Counted from the first letter of the stretch, positions 44,481 through 54,571 are shown. The stretch: DNA of 64,000 nt from Thermosediminibacterales bacterium (GCA_029982205.1 JARRCM010000004.1:1-64000), one strand, 5' to 3'. Program-made: numbers and translations. The notes: generated by a model from the sequence alone, not told the origin.

Positions 44481-44505
44481 GGCTGGCCAAGGATAAGGGC
44501 CAGCC
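44481..44505. terminator. Hairpin between the small gene and dnaB
   Basis: GGCTGGCC and GGCCAGCC form a perfect 8-bp GC-rich stem with a nine-base loop, between converging stop codons. There is no long U-run on either strand, so it may work as a bidirectional 3' hairpin rather than a classical terminator. Confidence 0.6.
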
Positions 44506-44506
44506 T

Positions 44507-45859
44507 TCATCCCACCTGGTCCTGAAGTTGTGAATGATATTTATCTAAACTTGCAAACTTAGTAAACTGTTTAAGCCATACCAGTTCTACTACTCCGGTG
44601 GGGCCGTTTCTCTGTTTTGCTATGATAACCTCTGCTATGTTTCTTTTGTCGGTATTTGGATTATAATACTCATCCCTGTATAAAAATATAACCACATCTG
44701 AATCCTGTTCCTGACTGCCCGATTCTCTAAGGTCACTTAAAATTGGTTTATGGTCCTGTCTCTGTTCAGGCGCACGGCTCAACTGTGACAGAGCTATTAC
44801 AGGCACATTGAGTTCTCTTGCAAGCGCTTTTAGAGAACGGGAAATTTCTGAAATTTCCTGCTGTCTGTTTTCTGTGTTTCCCCTTCCCTGCATTAGCTGA
44901 AGATAATCAATAACTATAAGCCCTAAGCCTTTTTCTGCTTTGAGCCGTCTCGCTTTTGCTCTCATTTCCATAACCGAAATACCAGGTGTATCATCAATAA
45001 ATATGTCGGCTTCGGAAAGTGGGCCCATAGCCCTGGCCAGGCGGGGCCAATCATCGTCTTCCAGCTGGCCGCTGCGCAGTTTATGGCTGTCTATATTTGC
45101 TTCAGCACATAACATTCGCTGGACAAGCTGTTCCTTTGACATTTCAAGGCTAAAAATAGCCACAGGAACTTTTGCTCTTATAGCGGCATATTGGCTAATG
45201 TTTAACGCAAAACTGGTTTTCCCCATTGATGGCCTTGCAGCTATAAGAATCAGGTCAGATGGCTGAAAACCTGAGGTTAATCTATCTAAATCGGGAAAAC
45301 CGCTGGGAACCCCTGTCATTGATCCCTTGTTATTATAAAGCTGTTCTATCCTGTCAAATGTCTGCATTATTACGTCTTTGATGGGATAAAAATCGCTTAC
45401 ACTACGTTTTTGGGCTATTTCAAAAACTAATCGTTCTGCTTCATCAAGTATTTCTTCAATGTCACTGCTGCCCTCATAGCCCATACTGGCCATTTTGGTT
45501 GCAGCATATATGAGTTTCCTTAAAAGGGATTTTTCTTTAACAATTTTTGCATAATGTTCAACGTTGGCTGCAGTGGGAACACTGTTGGCTAAACTTGCTA
45601 TATATGTCATACCACCTACAGATTCAAGCTGGTTTTTTTTTCTTAATTCCTCGACAACAGTTATTAAATCAACCGGCTCCCCCCGGTTGGAAAGTTCCTC
45701 AATGGTTTCAAATATTTTTTGATGGGCTTCTTTATAAAAGTCATCTCCTGTCAGTATTTCGGCAGCTGAAACAATCGCCTCTTTTTCAATAAGCATTGAA
45801 CCCAAGACGGATTGTTCTGCCTCAATGTTTTGGGGTGGAACCCTCTGACTGATATCCAT
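44507..45859 (-). CDS. dnaB: Replicative DNA helicase DnaB
   Basis: Hexameric replication-fork helicase of 450 residues (called DnaC in Bacillus). The N-terminal primase-interacting domain (~8-110) begins QRVPPQNIEAEQSVLGSML; the RecA-like domain has Walker A ARPSMGKTS (Lys214) and VIDYLQLM as the Walker B region. RBS GGGGGGA precedes the ATG. No intein is present. It follows lonC by 21 bases, in the conserved gdpP-rplI-lonC-dnaB order. Confidence 0.97.
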   Translation of the reverse strand: MDISQRVPPQNIEAEQSVLGSMLIEKEAIVSAAEILTGDDFYKEAHQKIFETIEELSNRGEPVDLITVVEELRKKNQLESVGGMTYIASLANSVPTAANVEHYAKIVKEKSLLRKLIYAATKMASMGYEGSSDIEEILDEAERLVFEIAQKRSVSDFYPIKDVIMQTFDRIEQLYNNKGSMTGVPSGFPDLDRLTSGFQPSDLILIAARPSMGKTSFALNISQYAAIRAKVPVAIFSLEMSKEQLVQRMLCAEANIDSHKLRSGQLEDDDWPRLARAMGPLSEADIFIDDTPGISVMEMRAKARRLKAEKGLGLIVIDYLQLMQGRGNTENRQQEISEISRSLKALARELNVPVIALSQLSRAPEQRQDHKPILSDLRESGSQEQDSDVVIFLYRDEYYNPNTDKRNIAEVIIAKQRNGPTGVVELVWLKQFTKFASLDKYHSQLQDQVG

Positions 45860-45880
45860 ACTTTTCCCCCCTCAAATAAT

Positions 45881-47839
45881 TCAACTGGTTTCAGAAAGCA
45901 AAGATTGTAGAACAAGGTCTGCTGCCTCAAAAACATCGGAAATTGGTATTATCTCAATGTCTCTAAGATCGGAAGGTAAATCTTTAAGGTTGTCTCTTGG
46001 TATTATTACCCTTTTTATACCGGCCTGTTTCGCACTGAAAATCTTTTCAAAAATCCCTCCAACCGGTTTGATTTTACCCTGTATGGAGATTTCGCCTGTT
46101 ACCGCAAGGTTTTGTTGAATAGGTATTCCTTTTAATGCGCTTAATATCGAAAGCAATATAGCAACTCCTGCTGATGGTCCATCAATGTTGCCTCCGCCTA
46201 CTGTGTTTACATGGATATCATAATCATTAAAGCGAGTTCCTATCAACCTTCTGGCTACTGTTGCCGCATTAAACAGCGAATCCCTTGCCATGCTTCCTGC
46301 TGTATCGTTAAACCGAATAGAACCGCTGCCTTTTTTAACAGCAGGGAAGGCTACAGATTCAAACTCTATAAGAGAACCTATAAATCCGATAACTCCCAAG
46401 CCAAATATCCTGCCTACTTCCCACGAGTTGCTTGCTTTTAGGCTGTAACATTGGTTTAAACGGCTGACCTGGATAACATCTTTCAGGTCTTTTTGTGTTA
46501 TTCGTAGTGGTTTGTTGACATCCTCACCGTTATTTAAACCGTTATTTAACATGTTGTACCTGACTAATCCATAAGCATCTACCAGAATGTTTACAGCTTT
46601 TCTACCTTCAATAGTATACTGACTTATAAATTCGGCTGCTCCTTGTTCTAAAATAACGTTCAACTTTTTGGCTGCCTGTTCAACTATTTGTTTTATCTCT
46701 TCAGGGTATAAGGGTTTAAAAAAAATTTCCGCACACCTTGAGCGGAGTGCAGGGTTGATACCTGAAGGGGGACGGGTTGTAGCGGCTATTAATATAAAAT
46801 CTGCCGGCGCTCCATCTCTAAACAGTTTTTTAATATACTTAGGTATGTTTGCAGCTCCCGGGTCATAATATGAAGAGTCAAAATATACACGTTTGTCTTC
46901 TAATACCTTGAGAAGTTTGTTCTGAAGCATTATATCCATTTCACCTATTTCATCTATAAAGAGCACGCCCCCGTGTGCTTCTGTAACCAGTCCGGTCTTA
47001 GGTTCAGGTATTGATCCGTCAGCAAGGTCCCTTCGGGCGCCTTGATAAATGGGGTCATGTACAGAACCCAAAAGTGGATTTGTCACTTCCCTCGGGTCCC
47101 ATCTCAGGGTAGCACCGTCAACTTCCACAAATTTGGCATCAACACCAAAAGGGGTATAGGGAATCTTTTTTGATTCTTCAAGAACTAATCTGGCCGCAGT
47201 GGTTTTCCCTACACCCGGCGGGCCGTAAATTATAACATGTTGGGGATAGGGTGATGCTATTTTTGATATAAGAGCCCGTATGGCTTCATCCTGACCAATT
47301 ATCTCCGAAAGGCTTGAAGGCCTTAATACTTCTAAAACTGATCGAGACAAGCTTTTTGTTTCAAGTTTTTCCAATTGGGCATATTTTCTGAGTGTTTCGG
47401 GGCTTTCACATCCGCTTTCTTCCTTGATAACCTGTTTTCTGATTTCCTTAATATAATCTTCATGTTTTTTCTGTAGTTTATCAGCAATCCGGCGTTCTAT
47501 TCGAATTTCCACAGAACGTTTAGCTAATATATCAGCTATTTCTTCTTCTATATCATCAACATATCTGGGAATTTCTTTTAAATCGGGAAGCTCGTCCTTT
47601 TTTTCTCCGAATACAAGGCTATGAAGTGCAGCCACTTTAACACATATATCTTGTGAATGAATGTCATTTATTACATCTAGCTCTTTCGCTCTCTCAGCAA
47701 GTTTCTCTTCGCCGTAAATATTAGAAAGCACATCAATAAGGGCATCAGTCTGCCTCTGGTAGTGTTCTTTGTTGTCCAGTTTTTCTTTAAGGGAATTGAC
47801 TTTAGCTATTTTTTTGTATCTTTCTATTATTGATTTCAT
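45881..47839 (-). CDS. lonC: Lon-family ATP-dependent protease LonC
   Basis: A 652-residue protease. A coiled N-terminal region (~1-160) lacks the LonA N-domain; the AAA+ domain has Walker A YGPPGVGKTT and Walker B VLFIDEIGEM. The C-terminal Lon protease domain carries Ser556 (IDGPSAG) and Lys599 (FEKIFSAKQAG), the catalytic dyad. The family is the spore-former-associated LonC type. It lies between rplI and dnaB, as in many Clostridia, and presumably degrades specific proteins in stress or sporulation; targets are unknown. Confidence 0.93.
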   Translation of the reverse strand: MKSIIERYKKIAKVNSLKEKLDNKEHYQRQTDALIDVLSNIYGEEKLAERAKELDVINDIHSQDICVKVAALHSLVFGEKKDELPDLKEIPRYVDDIEEEIADILAKRSVEIRIERRIADKLQKKHEDYIKEIRKQVIKEESGCESPETLRKYAQLEKLETKSLSRSVLEVLRPSSLSEIIGQDEAIRALISKIASPYPQHVIIYGPPGVGKTTAARLVLEESKKIPYTPFGVDAKFVEVDGATLRWDPREVTNPLLGSVHDPIYQGARRDLADGSIPEPKTGLVTEAHGGVLFIDEIGEMDIMLQNKLLKVLEDKRVYFDSSYYDPGAANIPKYIKKLFRDGAPADFILIAATTRPPSGINPALRSRCAEIFFKPLYPEEIKQIVEQAAKKLNVILEQGAAEFISQYTIEGRKAVNILVDAYGLVRYNMLNNGLNNGEDVNKPLRITQKDLKDVIQVSRLNQCYSLKASNSWEVGRIFGLGVIGFIGSLIEFESVAFPAVKKGSGSIRFNDTAGSMARDSLFNAATVARRLIGTRFNDYDIHVNTVGGGNIDGPSAGVAILLSILSALKGIPIQQNLAVTGEISIQGKIKPVGGIFEKIFSAKQAGIKRVIIPRDNLKDLPSDLRDIEIIPISDVFEAADLVLQSLLSETS

Positions 47840-47864
47840 AACATATGCCCCCTTCAGGTCAGCT

Positions 47865-48311
47865 CTACTCTTTTACAACTTCAATATTAACAACGGCTGA
47901 GACCTCGGTATGTATTTTAACCCCAACCTTATAACTGCCTAAGTCGCGAATAGGTTTGTCAAGCTCGATTTTTCTTTTGTCTATATTTAATTTATACTGT
48001 TTTTTGATTGCTTCAGCAATGTCTTTACTTGTAACAGAACCGAAAAGTCTATCCTTGTCTCCTGCTTTAGCTTTCATAATGACTTTTTTGCCATTAATTT
48101 TATCAGCCTTGGCCTTGGCTTCTCTTAATTCTGCTTCGTACTTGTTTTTTAGAGCTTTTTTTCGGTCTTTGAGTATAGCTATATTACTTTCGGTCGCCTG
48201 AACAGCCAAGCCTCTGGGAATCAGGTAGTTTCGCCCATAGCCTTCTGCCACTTCAACAACATCGCCTTTTTTGCCTAGTTTTTTAACATCTTCATTCAAT
48301 ATAACCTTCAT
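47865..48311 (-). CDS. rplI: 50S ribosomal protein L9
   Basis: A 148-residue protein binding 23S rRNA domain V. It starts MKVILNEDVKKLGKKGDVV, followed by GYGRNYLIPRGLAV, the L9 signature, and a long connecting helix. Its ATG overlaps the gdpP stop by one base, so translation is coupled. RBS GGAGGAAGGTG lies upstream. Confidence 0.97.
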   Translation of the reverse strand: MKVILNEDVKKLGKKGDVVEVAEGYGRNYLIPRGLAVQATESNIAILKDRKKALKNKYEAELREAKAKADKINGKKVIMKAKAGDKDRLFGSVTSKDIAEAIKKQYKLNIDKRKIELDKPIRDLGSYKVGVKIHTEVSAVVNIEVVKE

Positions 48312-50311
48312 TAATCCTCACCTTCCTCCATATACTCTTTAATTGCCTGTTTGAGGTCTTCCATGGCTTCCTGTGACGATACACCCTTTAATTGAGCACC
48401 GGCTACGGTTAAATGACCGCCTCCCCCTAATCTCTCTAATACCACCTGAACGTTTATATCACCTAATGAACGTCCGCTTATAACAACACCATCATCTGCC
48501 TCACACATAACAAAAGAAGCTGTTATGCCCTTTACATTTAAAAGGGCATTTGCTCCCTGAGCAGCCAAAAGCACAGGATTTTTTGCTTTTTGGTTAAATA
48601 ATGATACAGCAATTTTATCATATAATATCTCTGCCTTTTTGACAACCTCTATACAGTTAACAATGGATTCCATATCTTCTTGAAATAACCGGTGGATAAA
48701 TGTTGTATCTGCTCCGGCTCTTCGCAAAAAAGAAGCTGCTTCAAATGTTCTAACACCTGTATGAAACGCAAAGTTTTTGGTATCCATTACAATACCTGCA
48801 AGCATTACATTTGCTTCTAATTCGCTGATTTTTAAATCATCTTTGAGATACTGAAGGATCTCAGTAATTAATTCACAGGTCGAAGAGGCATACGGTTCTA
48901 AGTAAATAAGCATGGGATTTTTTATAAACTCTTGCCCTCGACGGTGATGATCTATTACCACAATTTTTTCAGTTTTTTCAAGAAGTTCAGGGGTTGAAAC
49001 AAAACTGGGACGGTGAGTATCTACTACCACTAAAAGTGTTTCCGGGTTTATTATTCTTAACGCCTGTTCTTTTGTTATTAGAGTTTTCTTGTAGTACTCA
49101 TCCTGCTGAAGGTTTTCCAGTACCATTTCAATAGATGGGTTTTTGTTTTCAAAAACATGGTAAGCTTCTTTTTCAAGGGTTCGCGCTGCCTTTATAACAC
49201 CCACCGCTGCTCCCAAAGAATCCATGTCAGGGACCTTGTGACCAATAACAACAACTTTTGATGAACCTTCTATAAGTTCCCTTAACGCATGAGCAATTAT
49301 CCTTGCTTTTACTCGGGTTCGTTTTTCAATCGCTTTGCTTTTCCCCCCATAAAACAAGACCTTATCTCCATCTTTTACAACAGCTTGATCTCCGCCGCGT
49401 CCTAAAGCCAGATCCAGGGCACGGTGGGCAAAATGCGAAGTTTCTTGTGGATGTTTACCATTTATGCCCACACCTATACTTAAGGTCACAGGCATTGTGT
49501 TTCCCGCTTTAATCTCCCTAAATTGGTCTAAAACCGCAAACCTCTCTTCTTCTATTTTTTTAAACTGTTTATGTTCCAAAATCATCAAAAACTTATCCTG
49601 TGAAAATTTTTTTAAACCTGCCTCATGTTTCTGCGCCCACAAACCTATGGCCTTTTCTATTTCCGCTATAACTTGAGGCCTTTTTGATTCTTCTGTAGCT
49701 TGAATCACCTCATCATAGTTATCCACCTGAATTATTGATATCACAATTTTTTTATCTGTTAATTCATCCTTGATCTGCCGAAAGTCGGTTATGTCCTGCC
49801 AGTAAAGGGCTGCAAAGTAATTTAAGCGCTGATTGAACTGCGGCCCTTTAAACACCTTTGCATAAACCCTGTAAATCCTGTTATTAATCTGAATTTCTTG
49901 AATTCCCTCATCATGTCGTTTTAATGTTTTATCAAGGTCAAGTTCAGGTAGTTTTTTTCTTATGTCCTCACCTAATAGGCTTTCCTGCTTCAAAATGTTA
50001 CCGAAATACGGGTTAAACCAGCGGATATGCCCGTTTATGTCCAACACAACTATCCCAATGGGAAGGTTAACTACAGCGCTTTTTGACGCGGAATCAGCTG
50101 TAGTCATCAAGCTTTCAATATAGTGCTTCCATTCTTTTCGCAGTCTGTGAGAAGTCAATAAATTATAATAAAAAAGGCCTGATAAAACAGCAAAACCAAG
50201 TATTGCCATGCGCCAGTTGAAATATATAAGTAAAACAACCAAAAAAAATATTATGGCCATGTACATTCTTGTATCACGCTTAAAAAAATTCTTTATTGTT
50301 TTATTATCCAT
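48311..50311 (-). CDS. gdpP: Cyclic-di-AMP phosphodiesterase GdpP (YybT)
   Basis: Degrades c-di-AMP to pApA, controlling osmotic and cell-wall stress. The 666-residue protein has two N-terminal membrane helices (~14-50), a PAS-like domain (~75-165), a degenerate GGDEF domain (~170-310) and a DHH/DHHA1 phosphodiesterase (~335-660). Catalytic motifs include GHKVPDMDSLGAAVG, VVDTHRPS and IDHHRRG; the DHHA1 end contains LGGGGHLTVAGA. RBS AGGAGAGG precedes the ATG. It sits between yybS and rplI, the usual Firmicute order. Confidence 0.95.
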   Translation of the reverse strand: MDNKTIKNFFKRDTRMYMAIIFFLVVLLIYFNWRMAILGFAVLSGLFYYNLLTSHRLRKEWKHYIESLMTTADSASKSAVVNLPIGIVVLDINGHIRWFNPYFGNILKQESLLGEDIRKKLPELDLDKTLKRHDEGIQEIQINNRIYRVYAKVFKGPQFNQRLNYFAALYWQDITDFRQIKDELTDKKIVISIIQVDNYDEVIQATEESKRPQVIAEIEKAIGLWAQKHEAGLKKFSQDKFLMILEHKQFKKIEEERFAVLDQFREIKAGNTMPVTLSIGVGINGKHPQETSHFAHRALDLALGRGGDQAVVKDGDKVLFYGGKSKAIEKRTRVKARIIAHALRELIEGSSKVVVIGHKVPDMDSLGAAVGVIKAARTLEKEAYHVFENKNPSIEMVLENLQQDEYYKKTLITKEQALRIINPETLLVVVDTHRPSFVSTPELLEKTEKIVVIDHHRRGQEFIKNPMLIYLEPYASSTCELITEILQYLKDDLKISELEANVMLAGIVMDTKNFAFHTGVRTFEAASFLRRAGADTTFIHRLFQEDMESIVNCIEVVKKAEILYDKIAVSLFNQKAKNPVLLAAQGANALLNVKGITASFVMCEADDGVVISGRSLGDINVQVVLERLGGGGHLTVAGAQLKGVSSQEAMEDLKQAIKEYMEEGED

Positions 50312-50328
50312 ATAAACCTCTCCTGGCT

Positions 50329-51285
50329 TTATCTTGTAGTTTTCAATTTCCTAAAATCAAAAAGGATATCAAGCATTCCTCCCCAGAGCAACAGCTGTGA
50401 AAACAGGGGATTGAAAAAAAACAAAAATATTATTATAACCCTAAACACTTTTGAAACCCTAAATTTATTAAGAAAGTAGCTGAGCAGTGCAAGGCCCTGA
50501 ATAATAAACACAAATGAAAACACCATTTGAAGGTTAACTCCTAAAAACCGTAAAATGTCTATTTTGTATATGTTGTAAAACATCATTAGTATTATTCCTG
50601 TAAGGAAAAGGGCTACAGTGTAAGTTGGCATTTGCCAGTATTTTAAAGGCGGGAAATTTTCAATTTTCTGTCCTAATCTATTTAATACCAAGCGTGCAAT
50701 AGTATAGTTCAAAAAAGTATCTAGCACAGAAGCCATGACAAAAAGCCCAGGTATAACGATGCCTATCATATCTGCCATTTGATTAAAAGACTTTTTAAAC
50801 GTTTCCAATCTGTCTGCATCTATTCCCATAGAGGAGTATAATTTTACCGCATGGTCAATAGCTTCTTTCATTAAATCTACCTGCTGAGTAATGGGATTTA
50901 TGTTCAATATTGCCAGTGTAATTCCTACAAGAATAACCTTAGATATCAATGAAGCAATACTCCCAACAAACAGGGTTTTACCGGGCGAAAAGTCCTTACG
51001 CAAAGCATAACCCAAAGTAACTCCTATAAGCCCAAATCCTAATATCACAGTAAAAGCCTGCACGGGTTCTGCAAGCATTGCAACCACAAGTCCGGATACT
51101 ACAGTAGCCAAGATACTTATTTTAAGGCCATGACGGATGCCAAGCAGTATTATGGGTACTGGCCAAAAGAAACTAATAAACACCCCAAGAACTGGAATAT
51201 AGAGGCTTGCAATGCTGAGAATTATCGTTACAGCAGAAAGCAGCGCACCTTCTACTAGCGACCTTGTTTTTATAGATTCATCCAT
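50329..51285 (-). CDS. yybS: YybS-family (DUF2232) membrane protein
   Basis: A 318-residue integral membrane protein with about eight helices. It is placed in DUF2232/YybS by its length, topology, TRSLVEGALLSAVTIIL start, and position directly upstream of gdpP and rplI, as in Bacillus. The family resembles the membrane part of ECF-type transporters, but no substrate is known. RBS AAAGGAGAGG precedes the ATG. Confidence 0.88.
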   Translation of the reverse strand: MDESIKTRSLVEGALLSAVTIILSIASLYIPVLGVFISFFWPVPIILLGIRHGLKISILATVVSGLVVAMLAEPVQAFTVILGFGLIGVTLGYALRKDFSPGKTLFVGSIASLISKVILVGITLAILNINPITQQVDLMKEAIDHAVKLYSSMGIDADRLETFKKSFNQMADMIGIVIPGLFVMASVLDTFLNYTIARLVLNRLGQKIENFPPLKYWQMPTYTVALFLTGIILMMFYNIYKIDILRFLGVNLQMVFSFVFIIQGLALLSYFLNKFRVSKVFRVIIIFLFFFNPLFSQLLLWGGMLDILFDFRKLKTTR

Positions 51286-51302
51286 GTTTATCCTCTCCTT
51301 TT

Positions 51303-51629
51303 TTATATCTCTCTGTTTCCCCGTAAAAACTGATATAAATCTGACAAATCACCATACCATTTCTCTGCTTCATGACCCCGTTTAATATTCATCATTATTT
51401 TGCTCTCCATGTTTAAATCTATGCGAGAGTAAGACAAACCCAAGCGTTTTGCCAGCAGGTAACATACTATTATTATATTTGAAAGTGCATCAAGTATCAT
51501 TTCCTCACTGCCGTTTATCAATGACTTGAACAAATGAGCTGTAGCACTTAGAAGTTCAGATTTTAGCCATTCAATCATTTTGATGTTTTTTGTAATATCC
51601 ATTCCCCTATTATTATTTAAATGCGTCAT
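51303..51629 (-). CDS. MazG-like family protein
   Basis: A 108-residue all-alpha protein resembling the MazG-like family found upstream of yybS-gdpP in Clostridia. MazG proteins are nucleotide pyrophosphohydrolases, but the acidic metal-binding clusters of active MazG are weak here, so activity is doubtful. The longer frame from ATG 51629 is chosen because of its AGGGGG ribosome site; an ATG nine codons later is possible. It precedes yybS by 17 bases. Confidence 0.7.
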   Translation of the reverse strand: MTHLNNNRGMDITKNIKMIEWLKSELLSATAHLFKSLINGSEEMILDALSNIIIVCYLLAKRLGLSYSRIDLNMESKIMMNIKRGHEAEKWYGDLSDLYQFLRGNREI

Positions 51630-51749
51630 AAGGCTTCCCCCTTTTTAATCTGCCTCTTTAAACAGTTCTTCCTTTGTTTGAGCAAACTCTTTTCAGTTTA
51701 ATATTATATTCTTCAATCAAGATTAATTATCCTCCAGCAAAAATATTGT

Positions 51750-51776
51750 AAAAAAAAAGAAGGGCCAATCCCTTCT
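51750..51776 (-). terminator. Terminator after rpsR
   Basis: On the minus strand GAAGGG and CCCTTC pair around a five-base loop and run into nine Ts, directly after the rpsR stop codon. It ends the rpsF-ssb-rpsR operon. Confidence 0.9.
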
Positions 51777-51777
51777 C

Positions 51778-52008
51778 TTATTCGGCAGTAAAAGGCAAAA
51801 GCGCAATGTTCCTTGCCCTTTTTATTGCTACTGTTAACTGTCTTTGATGTCTTGCACAGTTACCGGTTATTCGACGAGGCAAAATTTTGCCCCTCTCAGT
51901 AATATATTTTCTTAACCTGTTAACATCTTTATAATCAATCTTATCTATTCCATCCATACAAAAATTACATACCTTTTTTTTGTTTTTCCTTCCTCTTTGT
52001 CTTGCCAC
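51778..52008 (-). CDS. rpsR: 30S ribosomal protein S18
   Basis: A 76-residue small-subunit protein. [41 protein letters not shown] spans the conserved S18 core (split over residues ~34-73). A CNFC pair at the N-terminus marks a C+ zinc-binding-type version. GTG start with GGAGG seven bases upstream. Third gene of rpsF-ssb-rpsR. Confidence 0.97.
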   Translation of the reverse strand: MARQRGRKNKKKVCNFCMDGIDKIDYKDVNRLRKYITERGKILPRRITGNCARHQRQLTVAIKRARNIALLPFTAE

Positions 52009-52022
52009 TGTCTTCCCTCCTT

Positions 52023-52433
52023 CTAGAACGGCAAACCATCTTCGCCACCGTCAACTTCGGAATAATCATCTTGATAATCGTAATCAGCTTCATCAGCGGC
52101 TGCACTGTTTTCCTTTGGTTTGTCCAAGAACTTCACCTCATCAGCCACCACTTCAGTTATCCAGCGTCTTAACCCTTCCTGTGTATCATACGATCTCACC
52201 TGCAGGCGGCCTGATACTCCAACCAAGCGGCCTTTATTTAAGTTGTTAGCACAAAGTTCAGCAAGTTTGCGCCATGTTACAATCTTGATAAAATCCGCTT
52301 CCCTTTCGCCCTGCTGATTTGTAAATGGACGTTCAACTGCAAGTGTAAAAGTTGTTACTGCAACTCCACCGCCAGCTGTATAACGAAGCTCCGGATCCCT
52401 TGTTAGCCGCCCTATCAACACAACTTTATTCAT
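52023..52433 (-). CDS. ssb: Single-stranded DNA-binding protein
   Basis: A 136-residue SSB with one OB fold ([19 protein letters not shown] start; [19 protein letters not shown]) and an acidic tail ending EDGLPF, the protein-docking tip (usually DDDIPF). ATG at 52433 overlaps the rpsF stop (ATGA), so the two are translationally coupled. Confidence 0.97.
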   Translation of the reverse strand: MNKVVLIGRLTRDPELRYTAGGGVAVTTFTLAVERPFTNQQGEREADFIKIVTWRKLAELCANNLNKGRLVGVSGRLQVRSYDTQEGLRRWITEVVADEVKFLDKPKENSAAADEADYDYQDDYSEVDGGEDGLPF

Positions 52434-52732
52434 GATTTCACCTCGATCTCTTCATCTCTAACTATAAGATACTTTAACACGCCATCCGTGATTTTGAATA
52501 CCCTTTCGAGGTCTTGAGCCGTTCGTGGTTCACCATTAAATTTAATTAAAATGTAATAACCCTCTGTAAACTTTTTCACTTTATATGCGAGTTTTCTTCG
52601 ACCCCACTCATCAAGTTCGGTTATACTACCCCCGTTTTCTTCAATAACGTTTTTAAACTTCTCAACTAACTGGGAAATTGTCTCATCCTCTAAATCAGGG
52701 TTTAAAATGAAAAGGGTTTCATAACTTCTCAT
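52430..52732 (-). CDS. rpsF: 30S ribosomal protein S6
   Basis: A 100-residue S6 protein; [17 protein letters not shown] is the conserved start and [22 protein letters not shown] the later conserved part (residues ~62-83). ATG at 52732 is chosen because GGAGGTG lies upstream; a longer frame to 52828 is outside the family. First gene of rpsF-ssb-rpsR. Confidence 0.97.
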   Translation of the reverse strand: MRSYETLFILNPDLEDETISQLVEKFKNVIEENGGSITELDEWGRRKLAYKVKKFTEGYYILIKFNGEPRTAQDLERVFKITDGVLKYLIVRDEEIEVKS

Positions 52733-52837
52733 GTTCTTCACCTCCCTTCGGTCTATGGCCCTATACAAAAGTATTATAGAGCAGGGATTTCGGTTATTTA
52801 TTATATCACCTTGACTTATACTTTTCAAGAAAATTTA

Positions 52838-53032
52838 TCAATCCTCTTCTGCTGTAGTTTTTATAATTTTTTTCACACTTTTTTCAAACTTTGGCCTGGG
52901 TATCATGACCTTACGACCACATCCCAGGCACTTAATGCCGAAGTCCATTCCAACTCTGTAGATTTCCCATTCATCTCCGCCACAAGGATGTGTCTTTTTT
53001 AACTTAACTACATCACCGATGTTAAATTTCAC
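52838..53032 (-). CDS. DUF951 protein
   Basis: A 64-residue protein with MKFNIGDVVKLKKTHPCGGDEWEIYR and CLGCGRKVMIPR, the DUF951 signature (split over residues 1-47). Cysteines could bind zinc. GTG start with AGGAGG upstream. Family members lie upstream of rpsF in many Firmicutes, as here; function is unknown. Confidence 0.9.
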   Translation of the reverse strand: MKFNIGDVVKLKKTHPCGGDEWEIYRVGMDFGIKCLGCGRKVMIPRPKFEKSVKKIIKTTAEED

Positions 53033-53076
53033 AACTCAACACCTCCTATGGTCTTGCGACAATAAATAATTTTTCT

Positions 53077-53943
53077 CTATGTCTTTTTATGAATAATAAC
53101 TGTATGGGGATATGGAATTTCTATTCCTTCTTTATCGAGCTCTTTTTTTATACGTTTTCTCAATTCCCTTTCTACTGACCACTGCTGCATAGGAAGAGTT
53201 TTTGCTATAATTCTTATAACTACTTCAGAACTGCCAAGTTCATTAACACCAAGAACTGTAGGGCCTTCAACAATGTCTTCCCTGGTTTTTGCAAACTCTT
53301 CACACACCCTTTTTAAAACTTCAATAGACCTATCAATATCCTCTTCATAGGCTATGGAAACATCCACCAGTGCCCTCATGTTCCCCCTGGTATGATTTGT
53401 TACTTTGGTTATTTCACCGTTCGGAACAATATGAAGTTCTCCGCTAAAATCGCGAAGTTTTGTGACTCTAAGGCCCATTTCCTCAACAATTCCGGAAATT
53501 CCAGCTGTATTAATATAGTCTCCTACGGCAAATTGGTCTTCAAAAATTATAAAGAACCCGGTTATAACATCCCTTACAAGGTTCTGTGCGCCAAATCCGA
53601 TAGCCAGGCCGCCTATACCTGCAGTAGCAATAATTGATTCAGTTGGTATATGTAAAATCTTGAGTATAGTAACAACAGCCACAAAATCAACCACATATCT
53701 CAAAAGGCTTTTTAAAAGGGGACTTAAAGTCATCGCTTTTTTTTCGTCAATGTAAAACCTTTTGTCTTTTTTGTCAGGGTTTAAGATTCTATCAATTATA
53801 ACATAGCCGAACTTCAATGTTAATTTTGATGCAATAACTACTGCTGCTATTTTAATTGCTCCATCAAGCAGCTTTATGCTCAAATTTGCCCAGTAAGAGC
53901 CGTCAATAGATTCGAGCCATTTCAACAGCCTTTCAGAAAACAC
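53077..53943 (-). CDS. MscS-family mechanosensitive channel
   Basis: A 288-residue small-conductance channel. Three membrane helices; the pore-lining third is rich in Gly/Ala (ATAGIGGLAIGFGAQNL, about 107-123), followed by the beta domain (DQFAVGDYINTAGISGIVEEM) and a C-terminal alpha-beta domain. It releases solutes on hypo-osmotic shock. GTG start with GGGGGAGG upstream. It follows YedF on the same strand by 40 bases. Confidence 0.92.
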   Translation of the reverse strand: MFSERLLKWLESIDGSYWANLSIKLLDGAIKIAAVVIASKLTLKFGYVIIDRILNPDKKDKRFYIDEKKAMTLSPLLKSLLRYVVDFVAVVTILKILHIPTESIIATAGIGGLAIGFGAQNLVRDVITGFFIIFEDQFAVGDYINTAGISGIVEEMGLRVTKLRDFSGELHIVPNGEITKVTNHTRGNMRALVDVSIAYEEDIDRSIEVLKRVCEEFAKTREDIVEGPTVLGVNELGSSEVVIRIIAKTLPMQQWSVERELRKRIKKELDKEGIEIPYPHTVIIHKKT

Positions 53944-53983
53944 GGAGCTACCTCCCCCGTTTCTTTAATATTGATTCAGAATT

Positions 53984-54571
53984 TTATAGAGTTATTACCT
54001 TTTTAGCATTAGTGAGTTTTTCAACTATCGTGTACATATTAGTTATACTTCCTATTAAGAGTTTATCCTTAAGATTAAAATAATCCAGACATGTGCCGCA
54101 GGAGAGTATTTCTACTCCGCGTCTTTGAAGCTCTTTTAAACTGTCTATAACATCAGAACCTTCAGTTGTTAATTTTACACCTCCATTTATAAACAACAGC
54201 GTCTTTGGTAATTTTTCTGCCTCTGTAAGAGAATATAAAAAACTCTTTTGCAGTATCCTGCCTAAACGTTCACTCCCATCACCAAGTTCATCACTGGAAA
54301 TCAGAATGATTAATGTGTCATCAGTTTCCATTAAAGGTTCTTCTAAGGAAATGTCGTGTCCTTTTTCGATGTTTATATAATACTCCCCGTTTTGTTCATG
54401 AATATCAACTCTACAATCCAGACTTTTAGCAAGTTTTGTGACATTGTCTCTGGCAACCTCGTTATCAACGATTGTTGTTATTCTACCACTTTTTATTTCT
54501 TCAAGAGCTTTTTTGGTGATTATTACAGGTTGGGGGCATGAAAGACCGCGAGCATCTATCTGTTTATTCAT
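53984..54571 (-). CDS. yedF: YedF: TusA-like sulfurtransferase fused to DsrE-like domain
   Basis: A 195-residue fusion. The N-terminal TusA-like domain (~3-70) has the active cysteine in ARGLSCPQPVI. The C-terminal DsrE/DsrF-like domain (~85-190) has GDGSERLGRILQK and the CGTCLDYF cysteine pair. This is the selenium-metabolism-associated YedF family, and its presence suggests the organism may use selenium; no sel genes lie in the window. RBS AAAGGAGG precedes the ATG. Confidence 0.9.
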   Translation of the reverse strand: MNKQIDARGLSCPQPVIITKKALEEIKSGRITTIVDNEVARDNVTKLAKSLDCRVDIHEQNGEYYINIEKGHDISLEEPLMETDDTLIILISSDELGDGSERLGRILQKSFLYSLTEAEKLPKTLLFINGGVKLTTEGSDVIDSLKELQRRGVEILSCGTCLDYFNLKDKLLIGSITNMYTIVEKLTNAKKVITL